A stretch of 10,403 nucleotides of DNA, taken from positions 1 through 10,403 of the forward strand of contig DMOT01000030.1 of assembly GCA_003456765.1 (NCBI GenBank), in the 5' to 3' direction. The position numbers and the translations under genes are program-made. Below the pieces are notes generated by a model that was not told the origin of the DNA, made no database searches, and was given only the letters and a program-made list of their open reading frames with translations. This document shows, one piece after another, positions 8,514-10,403 of the stretch (within the stretch, counting starts at the first letter, position 1; each line of letters begins with the position of its first letter). Origin of the DNA: Bacillota bacterium (GTDB lineage: Bacteria; Bacillota; DTU025).

Positions 8514-8536
8514 CTTGGCCTAGTAGAGCGGCCAGG
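8514..8536 (+). other. Hairpin in the purH-purD spacer
   Basis: The arms cttggcc (8514-8520) and ggccagg (8530-8536) can pair over seven positions with one G-U pair and a 9-base loop. No T tract follows, so it is not a standard intrinsic terminator. The 94-base spacer (8496-8589) is the longest gap in the operon after the purE-purS gap. The hairpin could act in mRNA processing or stability, or be chance. No other feature is seen in the spacer except the purD ribosome binding site ggagggtg at 8577-8584. Confidence 0.3.
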
Positions 8537-8589
8537 CTCTGAATTGCGCAGGCATTTGTCGAGACTTACTTAGAACGGAGGGTGCATTC

Positions 8590-9893
8590 ATGGCAACAAG
8601 GTCGCCACGCCCCAGGATCTTAGTGGTCGGATCCGGGGGGCGGGAACATGCAATAGTATGGAAGCTGGCTGCAAGTGATAGAGAGGCGAAATGTATGCAG
8701 CTCCAGGAAACGCGGGCATTGCGCAGCTGGCCAGGTGCGTGCCGATTGATGCTGCCGACATCGATGGGCTGGCGAGGTTCGCCCGGGAAGCCAGTTGCGA
8801 CATGGTCATAGTCGGCCCGGAGCTTCCTCTCAGCCTCGGCCTGGCCGATAGGCTCGCTTCTCAAGGCCATGCAGTATTTGGACCGACTGCAGCCGCGGCT
8901 AGAATTGAGTCATCAAAGGCGTATGCCAAGGGTGTAATGGAGCGGGCTGGGATTCCAACTGCCAGCTATGAAGTGTTCGACGATCCTTTCAGGGCGAGGC
9001 AGGCTGCAGTTGCAGTCGCGTCTCGCGCGGGAAGCGTAGTAGTGAAGCTCGATGCGCTTGCTGCCGGCAAAGGAGTTGTCGTGGCCCATGGCCCGGAGGA
9101 GGCAGGAGCCGCAGTCGATTCCCTGGCGAAAGGCGCTGCAGGCAACGACGGCTTCCGGCTGATAATAGAGGAGTGCCTGGAGGGTTATGAGGCAAGCATC
9201 ATTGGCATCAGTGACGGGAAAGATGTAGTAACGCTTGTCCCTGCAAAGGATCACAAGCGAGCATTCGACGGCGACATCGGACCAAATACAGGGGGCATGG
9301 GCGCCATAGCACCTGCCCCGGGAATCGACCGCGACATGCTGGAATGGATCAGCGACAGGGTGTTGCTTGCGGCCGTCCGGCAGATGGCCCAGGAGGGCGT
9401 TCCCTTTGCGGGCGCGCTCTTTGCAGGGCTTATGATAACCGATGATGGGCCAAAGGTGCTCGAATTCAACTGCAGATTTGGGGACCCTGAAACTCAGGCT
9501 ATCATGCCGCTCCTCGGCATTGATCTGCTCGATCTTGTAGAAGCCTCATGCCATGGCTGCATAGGCCAGATGAAGGCGGATTTTAGGAAGGCCAATTCGA
9601 CCTGTGTGGTGATGGCCAGCAAGGGTTATCCGGGGCATTACGGCACAGGGGCTCCGATTCGTATTCCGACGGACCTTCCTGAAGAGACTGTCATCTTCCA
9701 CGCAGGCACCAGGATCGCAGATGGTCGGCTTGTCTCAGCTGGCGGCAGGGTGCTGGGAGTCACCGCTGTCGGTTCTTCTACATCCGAGTCGCGCCGGTGC
9801 GCATACGATGCAATAGAGCGCATAGGGTTTGAAGGGGGTTATTGCCGATCTGATATTGGCCTGGGCATCGGGCTCCCTGGCGAGGACCTTTAG
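8590..9893 (+). pseudogene. purD: PurD, GAR synthetase, interrupted by a single-base frameshift
   Basis: PurD (phosphoribosylamine-glycine ligase) is an ATP-grasp enzyme making GAR from phosphoribosylamine, glycine and ATP. From ATG 8590 (site ggagggtg at 8577-8584) the frame gives ILVVGSGGREHAIVWKLA at residues 10-27, then derails and stops at 8811. The remaining ~400 codons, open from ATG 8691 to TAG 9891, carry YAAPGNAGIA, IVGPELPLSLG, SSKAYAKG, LAAGKGVVVA (about 9057-9086), DHKRAFDGD, GPNTGGMGA and EFNCRFGDPETQ (about 9456-9497), all expected for PurD. Adding one A to the run at 8689-8691 would restore KMYAAPGNAG and a ~434-aa protein. Either the base was lost in sequencing of an A run, or the gene is truly split. 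ATG 8691 has a weak upstream gagagg (8681-8686) and could yield a protein without the N-terminal GSGGREHA nucleotide loop, probably inactive alone. Identity is certain; intactness is not. Confidence 0.88.
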
Positions 9894-9953
9894 ATCACTA
9901 GCCTCGACGGAATGGCTCACTCGAGCTGCTCCGTGAGTATCGGAGGTATTCAG

Positions 9954-10247
9954 ATGTGTGCAGCGCGTTCGACCCGGATAGTGGAGCGAATGTCTGACGC
10001 GTTGGGCGTGCCAAGGGATGTCACTCTCGACCTGCCCCGGCTGAGCCTGGAGGGCAACGTCAGGCTGGTGCTTGAGAACCACAAGGGCATTATCGAGTTT
10101 TCCGCTGATCGCCTGCGCGTCCAAACCACTGCCGGCCAGGTATCAATAGTCGGACACAGGCTGGTTCTGAGGGGGATTAACAGGGAGCGGGTTGTGGTAG
10201 AAGGAAGGTTTGACAATTTAGAGTTCCTGGGGTGGGAGGTATCCTGA
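9954..10247 (+). CDS. yqfC: YqfC, sporulation protein
   Basis: YqfC is a small protein of spore-forming Bacillota, encoded beside yqfD and, in B. subtilis, expressed in the mother cell under sigma-E; its biochemical role is not known. From ATG 9954 the product is 97 aa, close to the ~93 aa of relatives. Recognisable features are DVTLDLPRLSLEGN at 22-35, the LVLENHKGIIEFS block at 38-50, and a predicted beta-rich C-terminus (GQVSIVGHRLVLRGI, then VVEGRFDNLEF). ATG 9954 is preferred over in-frame ATG 9912 because ggaggt lies at 9942-9947 and the extra 14 residues are not family-like. I see no transmembrane segment. The 60-base gap after purD has no T-tract terminator, so purine transcription may run into it; I found no convincing sigma-E promoter. 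The stop is one base before yqfD, implying co-translation. Confidence 0.9.
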   Translation: MCAARSTRIVERMSDALGVPRDVTLDLPRLSLEGNVRLVLENHKGIIEFSADRLRVQTTAGQVSIVGHRLVLRGINRERVVVEGRFDNLEFLGWEVS

Positions 10248-10248
10248 G

Positions 10249-10403
10249 ATGTCAGGATCCAGCCTGTGGGAGTGGGTCCGTGGATATGTTATAATCAAGG
10301 TCACAGGCAGGATGCTTGAGAAATTCGTGAATATGGCCGCGGCCCGCCGCATAGGGCTGCATGAGGTTACACACCTTGGGCCCGGGGTGATGTTCGCCGG
10401 AGG
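10249..10403 (+). CDS. yqfD: YqfD, sporulation protein, 5' part only
   Basis: Only the first 51 codons are inside the window; the gene runs off the 3' end. The start is ATG 10249, one base after the yqfC stop, with gggaggt at 10234-10240. The visible residues (LWEWVRGYVIIKVTGRMLEKF, then MAAARRIGLHEV) fit the N-terminus of YqfD, a sporulation protein of ~400 aa with a short N-terminal domain before a membrane segment. The segment itself lies outside the window. The pairing with yqfC makes the identification firm even from this short piece. In B. subtilis yqfD is a sigma-E gene needed for efficient sporulation. Confidence 0.85.
   Translation, partial: MSGSSLWEWVRGYVIIKVTGRMLEKFVNMAAARRIGLHEVTHLGPGVMFAG

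Noticed and set aside
9916..9937. Hairpin ctcac / gtgag as a terminator after purD
   Set aside because: The stem is only five or six pairs with a 12-base loop and no T tract.
9790..9953. Sigma-E promoter for yqfC (cgcatacgat resembles a -10 box)
   Set aside because: No acceptable -35 element at the right spacing; the box lies inside purD coding sequence.
10280..10300. tataat-like -10 element (gttataatc)
   Set aside because: It lies within the yqfD coding sequence with no matching -35, and is explained by the codons Val-Ile-Ile.

Overview
The window is a de novo purine biosynthesis operon read entirely on the + strand, followed by the start of a sporulation gene pair. The order is purE - purS - purQ - purL - purF::purM - purN - purH - purD - yqfC - yqfD(partial). 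This matches the Bacillus subtilis-type order purEKBCSQLFMNHD, except that purK, purB and purC are missing between purE and purS. The separate small PurS and PurQ, the short (~749 aa) PurL, the B. subtilis-type PurF with a propeptide and four Fe-S cysteines, strong AGGAGG-type Shine-Dalgarno sites and the sporulation genes yqfC/yqfD all point to a spore-forming member of the Bacillota (Firmicutes). Base composition looks GC-rich, and GTG/TTG starts dominate, as in many deep-branching or thermophilic clostridia-like lineages. The genus cannot be named from the window.

Layout: 32-544 purE; 545-646 a gene-free spacer that holds a well-initiated but out-of-frame ATG; 647-907 purS; 904-1627 purQ, broken by a +1-type frameshift near 1315 and lacking its catalytic cysteine (Asp instead); 1602-3851 purL; 3833-6310 one ORF joining purF and purM; 6314-6883 purN; 6909-8495 purH; 8496-8589 a spacer with a hairpin; 8590-9893 purD, broken by a -1-type frameshift near 8690; 9954-10247 yqfC; 10249-10403 the first 51 codons of yqfD. 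Genes mostly overlap or are a few bases apart, so this is very likely one transcript. Its promoter and any leader regulation lie before the window.

How the genes work together: PurF makes phosphoribosylamine from PRPP; PurD and PurN convert it to GAR and FGAR; PurS/PurQ/PurL make FGAM; PurM closes the imidazole ring (AIR); PurE makes CAIR; PurC and PurB (not here) give AICAR; PurH finishes IMP. Pathway chemistry is conventional. The points worth a second look are: (1) the PurQ nucleophile Cys to Asp change, (2) frameshifts in purQ and purD, (3) replacement of the conserved RYST-type glutaminase motif in PurF, and (4) the PurF-PurM fusion. Items 1 and 3 both hit glutamine amidotransferase sites. 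This could mean ammonia-driven purine synthesis, a decaying operon, or poor sequence quality; the sequence alone cannot decide. I found no mobile element, CRISPR array, tRNA, rRNA or defence-like system.
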